A DNA stretch of 64,000 bases from Candidatus Competibacteraceae bacterium (lineage in GTDB: Bacteria > Pseudomonadota > Gammaproteobacteria > Competibacterales > Competibacteraceae), in the NCBI GenBank assembly GCA_016713505.1, contig JADJPA010000001.1:1302001-1366000 (forward strand). The letters run 5' to 3'. The notes beneath the pieces were generated by a model. The model had not been told where the DNA came from. It searched no databases and saw only the letters and a list, made by a program, of their open reading frames with translations. The position numbers and the translations under genes were made by a program. The stretch's first letter is position 1. Every line of letters starts with the position of its first letter. Positions 55,456 through 64,000 of this stretch are shown here, one piece after another.

Positions 55456-55968
55456 TCAAGCGACCTGTAACAACGCCAACAATCCCGCCAGGAGTTGCAG
55501 GGGGTCCGGCGGGCAGCCGGCGATATGAAGATCCACTGGAATCACGGCGGAAACGCCGCCGACGCACGCATAGCCGCCGGCGAACACTCCGCCGTCGCGC
55601 CCGCAATCGCCGACCGCCACTACCCATTTGGGATCGGGTGTGGCGTGATAAGTTCGCTCCAAGCCTTCTTTCATATTGACGGTGACCGGTCCGGTCACCA
55701 GCAGCACATCGGCATGACGCGGCGAGGCGACGAAATGGAACCCAAAGCGCTCCAGATCGTAGAAGGCATTGTTGAGCGCATGAATTTCCAACTCGCAACC
55801 GTTGCAAGAACCGGCGTCTACTTGGCGGATCGAGAGACTGCGACCGAGGCGCCGCCGGGCGGCCCGATCGACCTGGGCCGCCAGCTCGGCTAGCGCCTGC
55901 TCGGACGGTGGCGGGGCGGGTACCGTCAGCGGCAATCGCACCAGGCTTTGCAACAAAAGCTTGCGCAT
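55456..55968 (-). CDS. Ehr complex small subunit (HyfI/NuoB-like)
   Basis: A 170-residue iron-sulfur protein of the complex I 20 kDa / hydrogenase small-subunit family. Cysteines at 55 and 58 (GSCNGCELE), 122 (VGDCGRDGG) and 152 (IAGCPPDP) can bind the single 4Fe-4S cluster proximal to the active site. Cys135 is extra. Unlike the large subunit, no ligand is missing. It is the last gene in the six-gene operon, 11 bases after the large-subunit gene. Confidence 0.9.
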   Translation of the reverse strand: MRKLLLQSLVRLPLTVPAPPPSEQALAELAAQVDRAARRRLGRSLSIRQVDAGSCNGCELEIHALNNAFYDLERFGFHFVASPRHADVLLVTGPVTVNMKEGLERTYHATPDPKWVVAVGDCGRDGGVFAGGYACVGGVSAVIPVDLHIAGCPPDPLQLLAGLLALLQVA

Positions 55969-55979
55969 GGCGACCGCCT

Positions 55980-57527
55980 CTAAAGATCGTGGCCCGAATA
56001 CGAGCAGTTAAAAGATTTGTTACAAAGCGGAAAATCCGCCACGATGTTGTTTTCGATGGCCGCTTCCAAGAGCGGCCACTGAAACCACGACGGATCGCGC
56101 GGATGGCAGCGGGCGATCGTGCCGTCGGCGTTCAACCGCAGCCACACCAGCACGTCGCCGCGAAATCCTTCGACCAACGCCATGCCTTCACCGGCTGGTT
56201 CGGGGCGATTGAGTTTGGCCCGCACCGGACCCGCCGGCAAGCGATTCAAGATTTGCTCGATCAGCGCCAAGCTCTGCTCCACCTCGCGAACGCGCAACCA
56301 CACGCGGGCGTTGACATCGCTGTCGGTCAATACCGGCACCTCAAACTCCAACTGATCGTAGGGTGGATAACCGGGCTGGCGGCGGGCGTCGAAGGGACGG
56401 CCCCCGGCGCGACCGATCACGCCGCCGCAGCCGAATTGCTTGATCAAAGCCGGTCGGACAAAACCGGTTTTGACGGTCCGATCTTGGAGTGAGGCGGTGT
56501 TGTCGTACAATTCGACCAGCGGCGGAAACTGGCGGCGAAACTCGGCGACCAGCTCGCGCAACGGCTTCTCGCCCTCCGCCGCCAGATCGGCGGCCACTCC
56601 GCCGGGCACGATGCCATCCATCATCAACCGATGGCCGAAACAGGCCGCGCTGGCTCGCAATACCTGTTCACGCAACACGCCGCAATGCGCCAACATCAGC
56701 GCAAAAGCCGCGTCGTTGCAGATCGCGCCGATGTCGCCGCAATGGTTGGCCAGCCGCTCCAACTCGGCCATCAGCGCCCGCAACCACTGCGCGCGTTCGG
56801 GGATGGCCGTTGCGGTCGCCGCTTCGACGGCGCGGGCGAAGGCCAGCCCATAAGCCACGGTGCTGTCACCCGACACCCGCCCCACCAACCGCGCCGCCCG
56901 CTCCAGTGGCGCGCCCGCCAGCAGCGCTTCGACGCCTTTGTGGACATAGCCCAACCGTTCTTCCAACCGCACCACCGCCTCACCGTTGGCGGTAAAGCGG
57001 AAATGGCCGGGCTCGATGATGCCGGCGTGAACCGGCCCCACTGGAATCTGATGCAGGCTTTCGCCTTCCGCCGGCAGAAACGCATAGGGCGGCAGGGTGC
57101 GGGGCGGCTGGCGAGTCGAACCGAGCGGATGAGCCACCGGCCACCGGCCGTGATCCAGCCACGGCCGCAGATCGGGCGGGTCCGTCGCTTGCAGGCCGAC
57201 CAGATCGACAAGGGTTCGCTCCAAACGCTGCGCGGGCGCATGGCGGCGGGCCACCGACGGAAACCGACCGTCCAAACACGATAAGCTCGCCACTCCCAGC
57301 GCGCTGCTCGCTTCCTCGTACAGCGCCAGATGCACCGTATCCGCTTCGCCCCACAAACCCAGCAGGGTCAACGATCCACCCGCCAGGGCTTGAATCAGGT
57401 CATACCAAGCTTCCGGGTTCACGACCGCGCGCGGCCAGGGATGATGCTGGACGATGGTCCGCCCAGTCTTCAAAACATCCCACAATGCGGAAGTTTTGCC
57501 GGCAGGTTCGATTTTAGCAGTCATCAT
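55980..57527 (-). CDS. Ehr complex large subunit lacking the nickel-iron cysteines
   Basis: A 515-residue protein. Residues about 10-120 look like NuoC/HyfG N-terminus (30 kDa subunit), and about 160-515 like NuoD/hydrogenase large subunit. In group 4 NiFe hydrogenases, the first motif reads RxCGxC. Here it is GRVSGDS (216-222), with both Cys replaced by Ser (219 and 222). The C-terminal DPCxxC is FNCSYSG (506-512), keeping Cys508 but with Ser511. So at most one of four ligands remains, and NiFe cannot bind in the usual way. The PVGPVHAGIIEPGHF motif, near 162, is shared with hydrogenases. Quinone or another redox partner may be used instead. It is 11 bases from the small-subunit gene. Confidence 0.9.
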   Translation of the reverse strand: MMTAKIEPAGKTSALWDVLKTGRTIVQHHPWPRAVVNPEAWYDLIQALAGGSLTLLGLWGEADTVHLALYEEASSALGVASLSCLDGRFPSVARRHAPAQRLERTLVDLVGLQATDPPDLRPWLDHGRWPVAHPLGSTRQPPRTLPPYAFLPAEGESLHQIPVGPVHAGIIEPGHFRFTANGEAVVRLEERLGYVHKGVEALLAGAPLERAARLVGRVSGDSTVAYGLAFARAVEAATATAIPERAQWLRALMAELERLANHCGDIGAICNDAAFALMLAHCGVLREQVLRASAACFGHRLMMDGIVPGGVAADLAAEGEKPLRELVAEFRRQFPPLVELYDNTASLQDRTVKTGFVRPALIKQFGCGGVIGRAGGRPFDARRQPGYPPYDQLEFEVPVLTDSDVNARVWLRVREVEQSLALIEQILNRLPAGPVRAKLNRPEPAGEGMALVEGFRGDVLVWLRLNADGTIARCHPRDPSWFQWPLLEAAIENNIVADFPLCNKSFNCSYSGHDL

Positions 57528-57557
57528 CTTCCATTCGCTCTCATCACCACCAATAGC

Positions 57558-57586
57558 GGTATATTGACCCTAAAATGAAAAACCAA
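57558..57586 (-). promoter_or_regulatory. Candidate internal promoter before the large-subunit gene
   Basis: TTGGTT (57586-57581) and TATACC (57563-57558) are spaced by 17 bases on the minus strand. They lie in the only large gap (155 bases, 57528-57682) of the Ehr operon. The match is modest. Confidence 0.35.
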
Positions 57587-57682
57587 GGCGACATAACTTA
57601 GAATTGGGATGAGCGCCAATAGACAATAAGCCAAGGAGGATCGTCGCAAAGCGGGCGCCTTTAAAAATCCCACTCCAGCTCC

Positions 57683-59134
57683 TCAGCCCAGCAAAACCGC
57701 GACGTGATTGAACCAAGCGACCAGCGGCCCCGGCAGCCAAATTCCGGCCAGAAACACCAACGTCAAATGCAACAACATCGGGAAGGTGCTGGCTTTGATC
57801 GAAACGACCGGCGCATTGTCCGGCACGCCGAAGGCCAGTCCGTGCAGCCGCCACAATAACGTGCCGAACGCCAGCAACAAGCCGACCACCACTACCAAAG
57901 CCAGCAGCGGTTGACGGGCGAAGGTGGAACTGACCACCAAAAACTCGCTCATGAACACTCCAAACGGCGGCATCCCGGCAATGGCGATCACCCCCGCCAC
58001 CAAGCCCCAGCCCAGCAGCGGATGGGTGACGGTCAAGCCGCGAATGGTGGAAATCCGCTGGGTGCCCTTGACCTGGGAAATATGGCCGACCGCGAAGAAA
58101 ATCGCCGATTTAGTCAGGCTGTGCATGGTCATGTGCAAAAGGCCCGCAAAATTAGCCAGCGGCCCCCCCATGCCGAAGGCGAAAGTGATCACGCCCATGT
58201 GCTCGATGGAGGAATAAGCGAACAGGCGCTTGACATCGCCCCGCCGATAAAACATCAGGCCGGAGAACAGCAACGATAGCAACCCCAGAATCACCATCAG
58301 CGGTCCCGGCGCCAGCGCCGCCGGATTGGCGCTCATCAGCATCTTGAAGCGCAGCACCGCATACAGCGCCACGTTCAGCAGCAAGCCGGACAGCACCGCC
58401 GAAATCGGGGTCGGGCCTTCGGCGTGGGCATCGGGCAACCACGCGTGCAGCGGCACCAGTCCAGCCTTGGTGCCGTAGCCCAGCAGCAGGAACACGAACG
58501 CCAGATTGAGCAGCGCCGGATCGAACTGGCCGGCGTGCGCCAGCAGCCGGTCCCAAGCCATGGCCGGCAAGCCCTGCCCCATCACCGGCTGCGCCGCCAA
58601 GTAGATCAGGATGGTGCCGAACAGGGCCAGGGCGATGCCGAGGCTGCCGAGAATGAAATACTTCCAGGCCGCTTCCAGCGCCGCCGGCGTCCGGTAGAGG
58701 CCGACCATCAGCACGGTAATCAGCGTCGCCAGTTCGATCGCCACCCACAGCAGGCCGATGTTGTTGGCGAGCAGCGCCAGATTCATGGCGAAGATCAGGG
58801 CTTGGTAGGTAGCGTGATAAAACCGCAGATAGGCCGGCGTCAGCTTGCCGGTTTCCAGTTCGTGCGCGATGTAGCTGGCGCTGAACAGGCTGGTGCTGAA
58901 GCTGACCAGATTGTTCAACACGATCAGGTAGATGTTGAAATCATCGACCCGCAAATAGAGGTTGGCGTCCGGCCGCGCCCAAATCAGCGTGAGGCTGGCC
59001 ACCAGGCTCGCCAGCGCCGCGCCGACGTTGAGCCGCGCGCCGCGTCGGTAGCCGGACAACAACACCAGCGCCAGCCCGGCGCCGGCCGGAACGACCAGCA
59101 GCACGGCCATCGCCAAAACGCCCAAGCCGTTCAT
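57683..59134 (-). CDS. Ehr complex antiporter-like membrane subunit (HyfF/NuoN-like)
   Basis: A 483-residue protein with about 14 hydrophobic helices. The proton-translocation core YGTKAGLVPLHAWLPDAHAEGPTPISAVLSGLL near residue 215-248 carries the channel lysine and the conserved pattern of Mrp/NuoLMN subunits. MFYRRGDVKRLFAYSSIEHMG (near 295-315) is also conserved. It is the second antiporter-like subunit of the complex and overlaps the HyfE-like gene by 4 bases. Confidence 0.9.
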   Translation of the reverse strand: MNGLGVLAMAVLLVVPAGAGLALVLLSGYRRGARLNVGAALASLVASLTLIWARPDANLYLRVDDFNIYLIVLNNLVSFSTSLFSASYIAHELETGKLTPAYLRFYHATYQALIFAMNLALLANNIGLLWVAIELATLITVLMVGLYRTPAALEAAWKYFILGSLGIALALFGTILIYLAAQPVMGQGLPAMAWDRLLAHAGQFDPALLNLAFVFLLLGYGTKAGLVPLHAWLPDAHAEGPTPISAVLSGLLLNVALYAVLRFKMLMSANPAALAPGPLMVILGLLSLLFSGLMFYRRGDVKRLFAYSSIEHMGVITFAFGMGGPLANFAGLLHMTMHSLTKSAIFFAVGHISQVKGTQRISTIRGLTVTHPLLGWGLVAGVIAIAGMPPFGVFMSEFLVVSSTFARQPLLALVVVVGLLLAFGTLLWRLHGLAFGVPDNAPVVSIKASTFPMLLHLTLVFLAGIWLPGPLVAWFNHVAVLLG

Positions 59135-59796
59135 TTCCGCCGGCCCTCCCGGAAGGTGTCCATGGCCTGCATGTCCACGCTATCGAAACGCTCCCGGATG
59201 CGGAACAGAAAGACGCCGATCACGATGAGCGCGATCAGCACCGAGAAGGCCACGCTGATCTCCACCGCCAGCGGCATCCCGCGCGCCCCGGCGGCGGCCA
59301 GCACCAGGCCGTTTTCCAAGGACATGAACCCGATCACCAGGCTGATGGCGTTGTGGCGGTTCACCATCAGCAACAAACCCAACAGCACGACCGCCAACGC
59401 GAACGCCAGATCTTCGCGCGCCAGCGCGTCCGCGCCCGCCGTCACCGGCAGCATGACCATGATCGCCAGCGCCACCAAGGCCGTGCCGGCCAGCATGTCG
59501 CGACCCACGCCTCCCACCACCTCCAGGGTGCGGTGGATGCCCAGTTGCCGGACGATGCGGCGCAGCGCCATCGGAATCACGATGGCCTTGAACAGCAGGG
59601 CGATGCCGGCGGTCACGTACAGGTGATGGGCTTCCTGGATGTAGGCTTGCCAGCCGACCGCCAGCGCCAGCACCAGGGAATGCAGGGCGAAGGTGTTGAG
59701 CAGCGCATAGACCCGATCCTGATACAACAGCAGGAAGCTCACCACCACCATGCCGCCGGCCAGAAAATGCGCGATATCGAATTCCAGACCGTGCAT
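59131..59796 (-). CDS. Ehr complex subunit, HyfE/NuoK-like
   Basis: A 221-residue, seven- or eight-helix protein of the HyfE family. The segment NRHNAISLVIGFMSLENGLVLAAAG near residue 145 matches the NuoK-like end of HyfE, including its conserved Glu (SLENG). ATG 59796 (MHGLEFDIAHF) shares a base with the HyfC-like stop; the longer open frame is out of phase with that gene. It ends in a short charged tail (RERFDSVDMQAMDTFREGRRK). Confidence 0.88.
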   Translation of the reverse strand: MHGLEFDIAHFLAGGMVVVSFLLLYQDRVYALLNTFALHSLVLALAVGWQAYIQEAHHLYVTAGIALLFKAIVIPMALRRIVRQLGIHRTLEVVGGVGRDMLAGTALVALAIMVMLPVTAGADALAREDLAFALAVVLLGLLLMVNRHNAISLVIGFMSLENGLVLAAAGARGMPLAVEISVAFSVLIALIVIGVFLFRIRERFDSVDMQAMDTFREGRRK

Positions 59797-60749
59797 CACA
59801 GGCTCCGCGACACGAACAGCAACAGCGCGCCCAGCAAACCCAACATCAGCGCCGCGCCCAAGAACTGATCGACCCGGAACACCCGCATCTTGGCGATGCT
59901 GGTCTCGAACAACGCCAGCAACAGCCCACCGAACGCCAGCTTGGCCGCATAAACCACCACCCCGAACAGATAGGCATTCAAACCCGCGCCGGCGCTCGCC
60001 ATGCCCCACGGCGCGAAGATGCAGGCGATCAGCGACAGATACAGCAGCAGCTTGAGCGAGGAACCCAATTCGATCAGCGCCAGATGGCGGCCGGAATACT
60101 CCAACACCATCGCCTCATGGACCATGGTCAATTCGAGATGGGTGGCTGGATTGTCGACCGGAATCCTGGCGTTTTCGGCGATGGCCACGATGGTCAAGGC
60201 CAGCAGCGCCAGCGCCAGGGATACCCGCAACCCTACATCGGCGGTCAGCATGAAGCGCGCGACCGACGACAGTTCGGTGGTGCCCGCCAGCAGGGACAGC
60301 GTAAACACCATCATCAGCATGGCCGGTTCGGCCAAGGAGGCAATCATCATCTCGCGGCTGGAGCCGATGCCCCCGAAGCTGGTGCCGATATCCAGTCCCG
60401 CCAGCGCCAGAAAAAAGCGAGCCGTTCCCAGCAAGGCGACGATGGCGATCAAGTCCGCCGCCCACATGAAGGGCAAGCCGCCGGCGAAGCTCGGTACCAG
60501 CGCCGCCGCCACCCACAGCGCGGCGAAGATCAGATAAGGCGCGACCCGAAACAGCCAGGATGCGGAGTCAGCCAACACCACGTCCTTGCGCAACAGCTTG
60601 ATCAGATCGCGGTAAGGTTGCAGCGGCGCTGGCCCGCGCCGGCGCAGCAACCGCGCCTTGATCCAGCGCACCCAACCGGTCAACAGCGGCGCCAGCGCCA
60701 GCACCAGCACCATGTGGCAGCCCTGGACGAAATAATCGATCAGCGCCAT
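59796..60749 (-). CDS. Ehr complex subunit, HyfC/NuoH-like
   Basis: A 317-residue membrane protein with about eight helices. The long loop IAENARIPVDNPATHLELTMVHEAM near residue 195-218 is highly conserved in HyfC/EchB/NuoH and lines the quinone or coupling site. RRRGPAPLQPYRDLIKLLRKD near residue 36 is the other signature. ATG 60749 overlaps the HyfB-like gene by 10 bases. Confidence 0.9.
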   Translation of the reverse strand: MALIDYFVQGCHMVLVLALAPLLTGWVRWIKARLLRRRGPAPLQPYRDLIKLLRKDVVLADSASWLFRVAPYLIFAALWVAAALVPSFAGGLPFMWAADLIAIVALLGTARFFLALAGLDIGTSFGGIGSSREMMIASLAEPAMLMMVFTLSLLAGTTELSSVARFMLTADVGLRVSLALALLALTIVAIAENARIPVDNPATHLELTMVHEAMVLEYSGRHLALIELGSSLKLLLYLSLIACIFAPWGMASAGAGLNAYLFGVVVYAAKLAFGGLLLALFETSIAKMRVFRVDQFLGAALMLGLLGALLLFVSRSL

Positions 60750-62755
60750 AGCACCATCCCTAGCAGCAACACGACCAGCGCGCCGAACACCAGACTCAGA
60801 TAATGGCGGATGGTGAGATATTGCAGGTAATTGAAGCGGGTCGAGAGCGCGATCACCGCAGCGGCGATGGGAGCGTAAGCGCGTTCCCACACCGGATCAT
60901 GCAACTCGACATCCAGCCGCGCCGCTCGCTGGTCGCCGGGCGGCGGCATCGTCACCCGCTCGCGGGCCTGAAAGACCAGGGTGCCGAACACCCGGCGGAT
61001 CGGCTGGGCGAAGCTGCCGGCGGTGTACTGCGTCGCGGGACTGGCGTCGGGAAAGCCGCAATCCCAAGCGGGACCGCGCCGGACGACGGCGGACGCGAAG
61101 CGGTGGATCAGCAAAGCGGCGGCGAACGCCGCCAGCATCATGAAAAACATCACCAGCAGGCCGTTATAAGAACTCTTCAACGCGCCCACCGGCACCAAGG
61201 TCAACCAGGGCTGATGGTATTGATCCCCCAGACGAGCGCCGCCGTTGAGCAATGCCACCACCGGCGCCAACCCGTCCACCACCAAGCCCGGCAAAATCCC
61301 CGCCAGAAGGCACAACCCCGCCAGCACGAACATCGCGACCAGCGAATAACGGTCGGTTTCCCGCGCCTGCGCGGCGGCGGGCGAGCGCGGCCGTCCCAGA
61401 AAAGTGATGCCGAACGCCTTGACGAAGCAGGTCGCGGCTAGCGCGGCGGACAGGGCCAACAGCGCACCGACCGCCGGCACTAGGAATTTGAGCAGCCACT
61501 GCGGCAGTTCGGGGCTGTTCAGAATCGCTTGAAAGGTCATCCATTCCGACACGAAGCCGTTCAGGGGCGGCAACGCCGAAATCGCCGCCGAGCCGACCAG
61601 AAACGCCAGCGCGGTCTGCGGCATCCGGTGGATCAAACCGCCCAGCCGCTCCATGTCGCGCTCGCCGGTGGCGGTCAGCACCGCGCCCGAACCCAGGAAC
61701 AACAGACTCTTGAACAGCGAATGATTGAGGACGTGAAACAGCGCGGCGCTCAGCGCCAGCGCGGCGTTGAAGTACAACAAATTGGCTTGAAACGCCAGGG
61801 CCAGCCCCAAGCCGATGAAGATGATGCCGATGTTCTCCACGGTGTGATAGGCCAGCAGCCGTTTCAGATCGTGTTGCATCAGTGCGTACAGCACGCCCAG
61901 CACGGCGGTGATGCCGCCCACGGCCAGCACCACTCCGCCCCACCACCACAACACCGGCTCGCCCAGCAGATCGAACACGATGCGGATGAAGCCGTAGACC
62001 GCCACCTTGGTCATCACCCCGCTCATCAGCGCCGATACGTGGCTGGGCGCGGCGGGATGAGCCAGCGGCAACCAGACATGCAATGGAACCAGTCCGGCCT
62101 TGGAGCCCGCGCCCAGCAACGCCAGCACCAACACCAAGGCCGACTGCCCCGGCGTGGTCTGACCGGCCCGCATCGCCGCGAAATCATAGCCACCGTCCGG
62201 GCCCGCCAGCAGACCGAACGCCAGCAGCAACGCCAAGGTACCGAAAAAGGCCATGACCAGATAAAGATAGCCGGCGCGGGCGTTGGCGGATTCCTGATGG
62301 TGGGCCATGACCAGCGCCCACGAACCGAGCGACATGAACTCCCAGGCGAACAGGAAGGAGAAGGCGTCATCGGCCAGCACCACCCAATTCATGCCCGCCA
62401 AAAAGGTCGGAAAGAAGGGCAACACCCGTTCCGGCGCACGTTCGTGCTGGCCGTAGCCCAAGGCGAACAGGCTGGTGATCGCGCCGCCCAGATCGACCAC
62501 GATCAAGAAGAAAGCCGACAGGGCGTCCAGCCGGAAATGCATCCCCAGCCACGGCAGGCCCAGCGGCAACGCGAGTTCAAGCGGCGGGTCTCTGGCCAGC
62601 AAATAGCCTAGCGCCAGCGCCAGCAACAACAGGCAAACCGCCAGCGCGGCCCCATATATCCGGCGGCTGCTCTCCGAGCGGTGCGCCGCGACAACCGCAT
62701 AAACGCCGCAAGCGAGCAGCACTAGCGGCAGCCCTAACAGCAATGGCAGCAACAT
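60740..62755 (-). CDS. Ehr complex antiporter-like membrane subunit (HyfB-like)
   Basis: A 671-residue protein with about 15-16 helices. The core KAGLVPLHVWLPLAHPAAPSHVSALMSGVMTKV is near 215-247, and ALMQHDLKRLLAYHTVENIG near 290-310; both match NuoL/HyfB/Mrp antiporter-like subunits. A C-terminal extension (AWDCGFPDASPATQYTAGSFAQP) is a feature of HyfB-type proteins. It is the first gene of the operon. ATG 62755 (MLLPLLLGL) starts directly with a helix; ATG 62815 gives 20 more residues. No strong ribosome site marks either. No hyfD, hyfH or maturation genes are in the window. Confidence 0.88.
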   Translation of the reverse strand: MLLPLLLGLPLVLLACGVYAVVAAHRSESSRRIYGAALAVCLLLLALALGYLLARDPPLELALPLGLPWLGMHFRLDALSAFFLIVVDLGGAITSLFALGYGQHERAPERVLPFFPTFLAGMNWVVLADDAFSFLFAWEFMSLGSWALVMAHHQESANARAGYLYLVMAFFGTLALLLAFGLLAGPDGGYDFAAMRAGQTTPGQSALVLVLALLGAGSKAGLVPLHVWLPLAHPAAPSHVSALMSGVMTKVAVYGFIRIVFDLLGEPVLWWWGGVVLAVGGITAVLGVLYALMQHDLKRLLAYHTVENIGIIFIGLGLALAFQANLLYFNAALALSAALFHVLNHSLFKSLLFLGSGAVLTATGERDMERLGGLIHRMPQTALAFLVGSAAISALPPLNGFVSEWMTFQAILNSPELPQWLLKFLVPAVGALLALSAALAATCFVKAFGITFLGRPRSPAAAQARETDRYSLVAMFVLAGLCLLAGILPGLVVDGLAPVVALLNGGARLGDQYHQPWLTLVPVGALKSSYNGLLVMFFMMLAAFAAALLIHRFASAVVRRGPAWDCGFPDASPATQYTAGSFAQPIRRVFGTLVFQARERVTMPPPGDQRAARLDVELHDPVWERAYAPIAAAVIALSTRFNYLQYLTIRHYLSLVFGALVVLLLGMVLWR

Positions 62756-63016
62756 GCGTGCGAAACGTATCCCGCTGGCACGCGGTAACCCGCGTGATGG
62801 TGGATCGAGGCGCATGAGGGTGAATCAGGACTCGATCGTTCGACCGAGCCGGCTTCCCGCCAAGGCCCTGGGTAATTTTCAATGGTGTGGCCACGATCAT
62901 AATAGCAAAGCTCCCGCGCCGCTTCCTGGCGACCACATCGCAGCCTTGGTCTGAAACAACCGCTCAAACCGGCAAAAGGCGATTGGGAAATAGAGAGTTT
63001 TGCCCGGACCGGCGCT

Positions 63017-63913
63017 TCAGCCGCCGTCGCGCCGCCGCTGCAAGCCCGCCAAGGGGAACACCGCCGTCCCATCCTCGCGGTGCCGGGAGCGATCCGCAAC
63101 CGGCCCCCAAGCATGACCGTACACCACCTCGCACGTCGCAGGCAACAACCCATCGGCGCCGCGGACTTGCTCGTAAGCCTCCCGCATCGCTCGCAGTCGG
63201 TCCTTGCCGGTCAGGCCACGGGCGCGGCCAGACGTCACGTTGCTAGCCCCCAGGGATTTTAAATCCGCCATCAACCCGGTCAGGTCCGGGTAAGTCAGGG
63301 TCAGTCGTTCGGCATCCATGACCGGTTCGGCCAAGCGCGCCCGCAGCAAGGCATCGCCGATGTCGTGCAGATCCAGAAAAGCGTGAACGTGGGGATGAGG
63401 GTCGGCGGCCCGCCACGCGCGCCGCAATTCGATCAGGGTATCGGGGCCGAGGGTGCTGAACAGCAGCGCCCCGCCCGGCTTGAGCACGCGCCGGAATTCC
63501 GCGAAGGCGCGATCCAACTGGCCGCACCATTGCAGGGCCAGATTGGAAAAAATCAGGTCGCAACTGGCGCCGGCCAACGGCAATGCTTCCGGCTCGCCGA
63601 CCGCGCCGTACAGGGTCCGCAGCCAGGGCGCCCGCTTGCAAGCCGCTTTCACCATCGCCGGCGCCCGCTCCAGACCGATAATCCGCGCCCGGCGATATTT
63701 CTTGAACAGCAGCGCCGTTATTTCACCGGTGGCGCAGCCGACATCCAAAATCACCGCCGGGTCGAGCTTGATCAGATCCAACCGTTCCAGCAAGCGACCG
63801 CCGATCTCGCGCTGCACCACCGCCGCTCGCTCATAACCGGCGGCGGCTCGCGCGAACGCCCGGCGCAGCGCCCGGCGATCCAGTTCGAACGGCGAGCTTT
63901 CACGGTCCCGCAT
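63017..63913 (-). CDS. bioC: Malonyl-ACP O-methyltransferase
   Basis: SAM-dependent enzyme that methylates the free carboxyl of malonyl-ACP to disguise it as a fatty acid primer, the first step of biotin synthesis. Motif I is VILDVGCATGEITALLF near residue 55; SNLALQWCGQLDRAFAEFRRVLKPGG near 120 matches BioC. It has 298 residues. ATG 63913 overlaps the bioH stop by 14 bases; longer open frames upstream are bioH out of phase. It is convergent with no gene in the window: the next is the Ehr operon on the same strand, 261 bases away. Confidence 0.9.
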   Translation of the reverse strand: MRDRESSPFELDRRALRRAFARAAAGYERAAVVQREIGGRLLERLDLIKLDPAVILDVGCATGEITALLFKKYRRARIIGLERAPAMVKAACKRAPWLRTLYGAVGEPEALPLAGASCDLIFSNLALQWCGQLDRAFAEFRRVLKPGGALLFSTLGPDTLIELRRAWRAADPHPHVHAFLDLHDIGDALLRARLAEPVMDAERLTLTYPDLTGLMADLKSLGASNVTSGRARGLTGKDRLRAMREAYEQVRGADGLLPATCEVVYGHAWGPVADRSRHREDGTAVFPLAGLQRRRDGG

Positions 63914-63998
63914 CGAGAAAGGCTCGCAGTTCGGCGACAAATTCATCCAAATGAGAGAAAAACGGCGCATGGCCGGCGCGGTCGAATAGCTTGAGCCG
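63900..63998 (-). CDS. bioH: Pimeloyl-ACP methyl ester carboxylesterase (3' part)
   Basis: Only the last 32 residues lie in the window. RLKLFDRAGHAPFFSHLDEF contains the catalytic His of the alpha/beta hydrolase BioH in its usual AGHAPF context. BioH removes the methyl group added by BioC, so the two enzymes open and close the same cycle, and they are adjacent in many Gammaproteobacteria. The gene continues beyond base 64000. Confidence 0.85.
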   Translation of the reverse strand, partial: RLKLFDRAGHAPFFSHLDEFVAELRAFLDAGP

Positions 63999-64000
63999 GA

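Noticed and set aside
55980..57527. Active NiFe hydrogenase large subunit
   Set aside because: Both N-terminal cysteines are serine and the C-terminal pair has only one cysteine.
61529..62611. 360-codon open frame on the plus strand
   Set aside because: It is antisense to the HyfB-like gene and consists of Gln/His/Arg-rich sequence without motifs.

Overview
The window is a 64 kb piece of a GC-rich bacterial chromosome, most likely from a Gammaproteobacterium. FimV, UppP, AqpZ, NudC, ThrC, a BioC/BioH pair and a DUF4124 protein fit that class, and some features recall the Competibacteraceae, but that family assignment is inference. Genes are densely packed, with many 1-14 nt overlaps. I saw no rRNA, tRNA, CRISPR array, transposase or phage gene.

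Layout. Positions 1-13.2 kb hold housekeeping and lipid genes: threonine synthase, an acyl-CoA ligase, a FimV-like protein, a three-domain ACP / fatty acyl-AMP ligase / PlsC fusion, an orphan substrate-binding protein, UppP and a DUF4124 protein. Positions 13.2-26.3 kb are dominated by cobalamin genes (cobA, cobD, cbiB, cobQ, cobO and the cobalt importer cbiMNQO behind a cobalamin riboswitch). Between them lie a diguanylate cyclase, an L,D-transpeptidase, a short LrgB-like remnant, pdxST and a His-tailed DMT transporter. Positions 26.5-32.7 kb hold a receiver protein, a hybrid histidine kinase, an uncharacterised EF-hand membrane protein and aquaporin Z.

Positions 32.7-43 kb are a complete glycerol module: glpR, glpK, glpD and a GlpSTPQUV-type glycerol ABC importer, with operator-like direct repeats before glpK. 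Positions 43.1-46.7 kb carry a second cobalamin operon, cbiX-cbiC(cobH)-cbiET(cobL)-cbiL(cobI). An AT-rich sulfotransferase gene, an argD-type aminotransferase coupled to a tiny zinc-ribbon gene, and a polar amino acid ABC importer with two tandem binding proteins follow. Next come an FHA-linked nucleotide cyclase, an HD hydrolase and NudC.

Positions 55.4-62.8 kb encode a six-subunit membrane complex related to hydrogenase-4 and complex I. Its large subunit has lost most of the cysteines that would hold a nickel-iron site, so it looks like an energy-converting hydrogenase-related (Ehr) complex rather than a hydrogenase. The window ends in biotin synthesis genes (bioC and the tail of bioH).

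Together the genes describe a cell that makes cobalamin with dedicated cobalt uptake, makes PLP by the PdxST route, takes up and oxidises glycerol, and has an unusual ion-translocating redox complex. The most notable items are the Ehr complex, the complementary degenerate ATPase pair GlpS/GlpT, the ACP-FAAL-PlsC fusion, the EF-hand membrane protein and the LrgB remnant.
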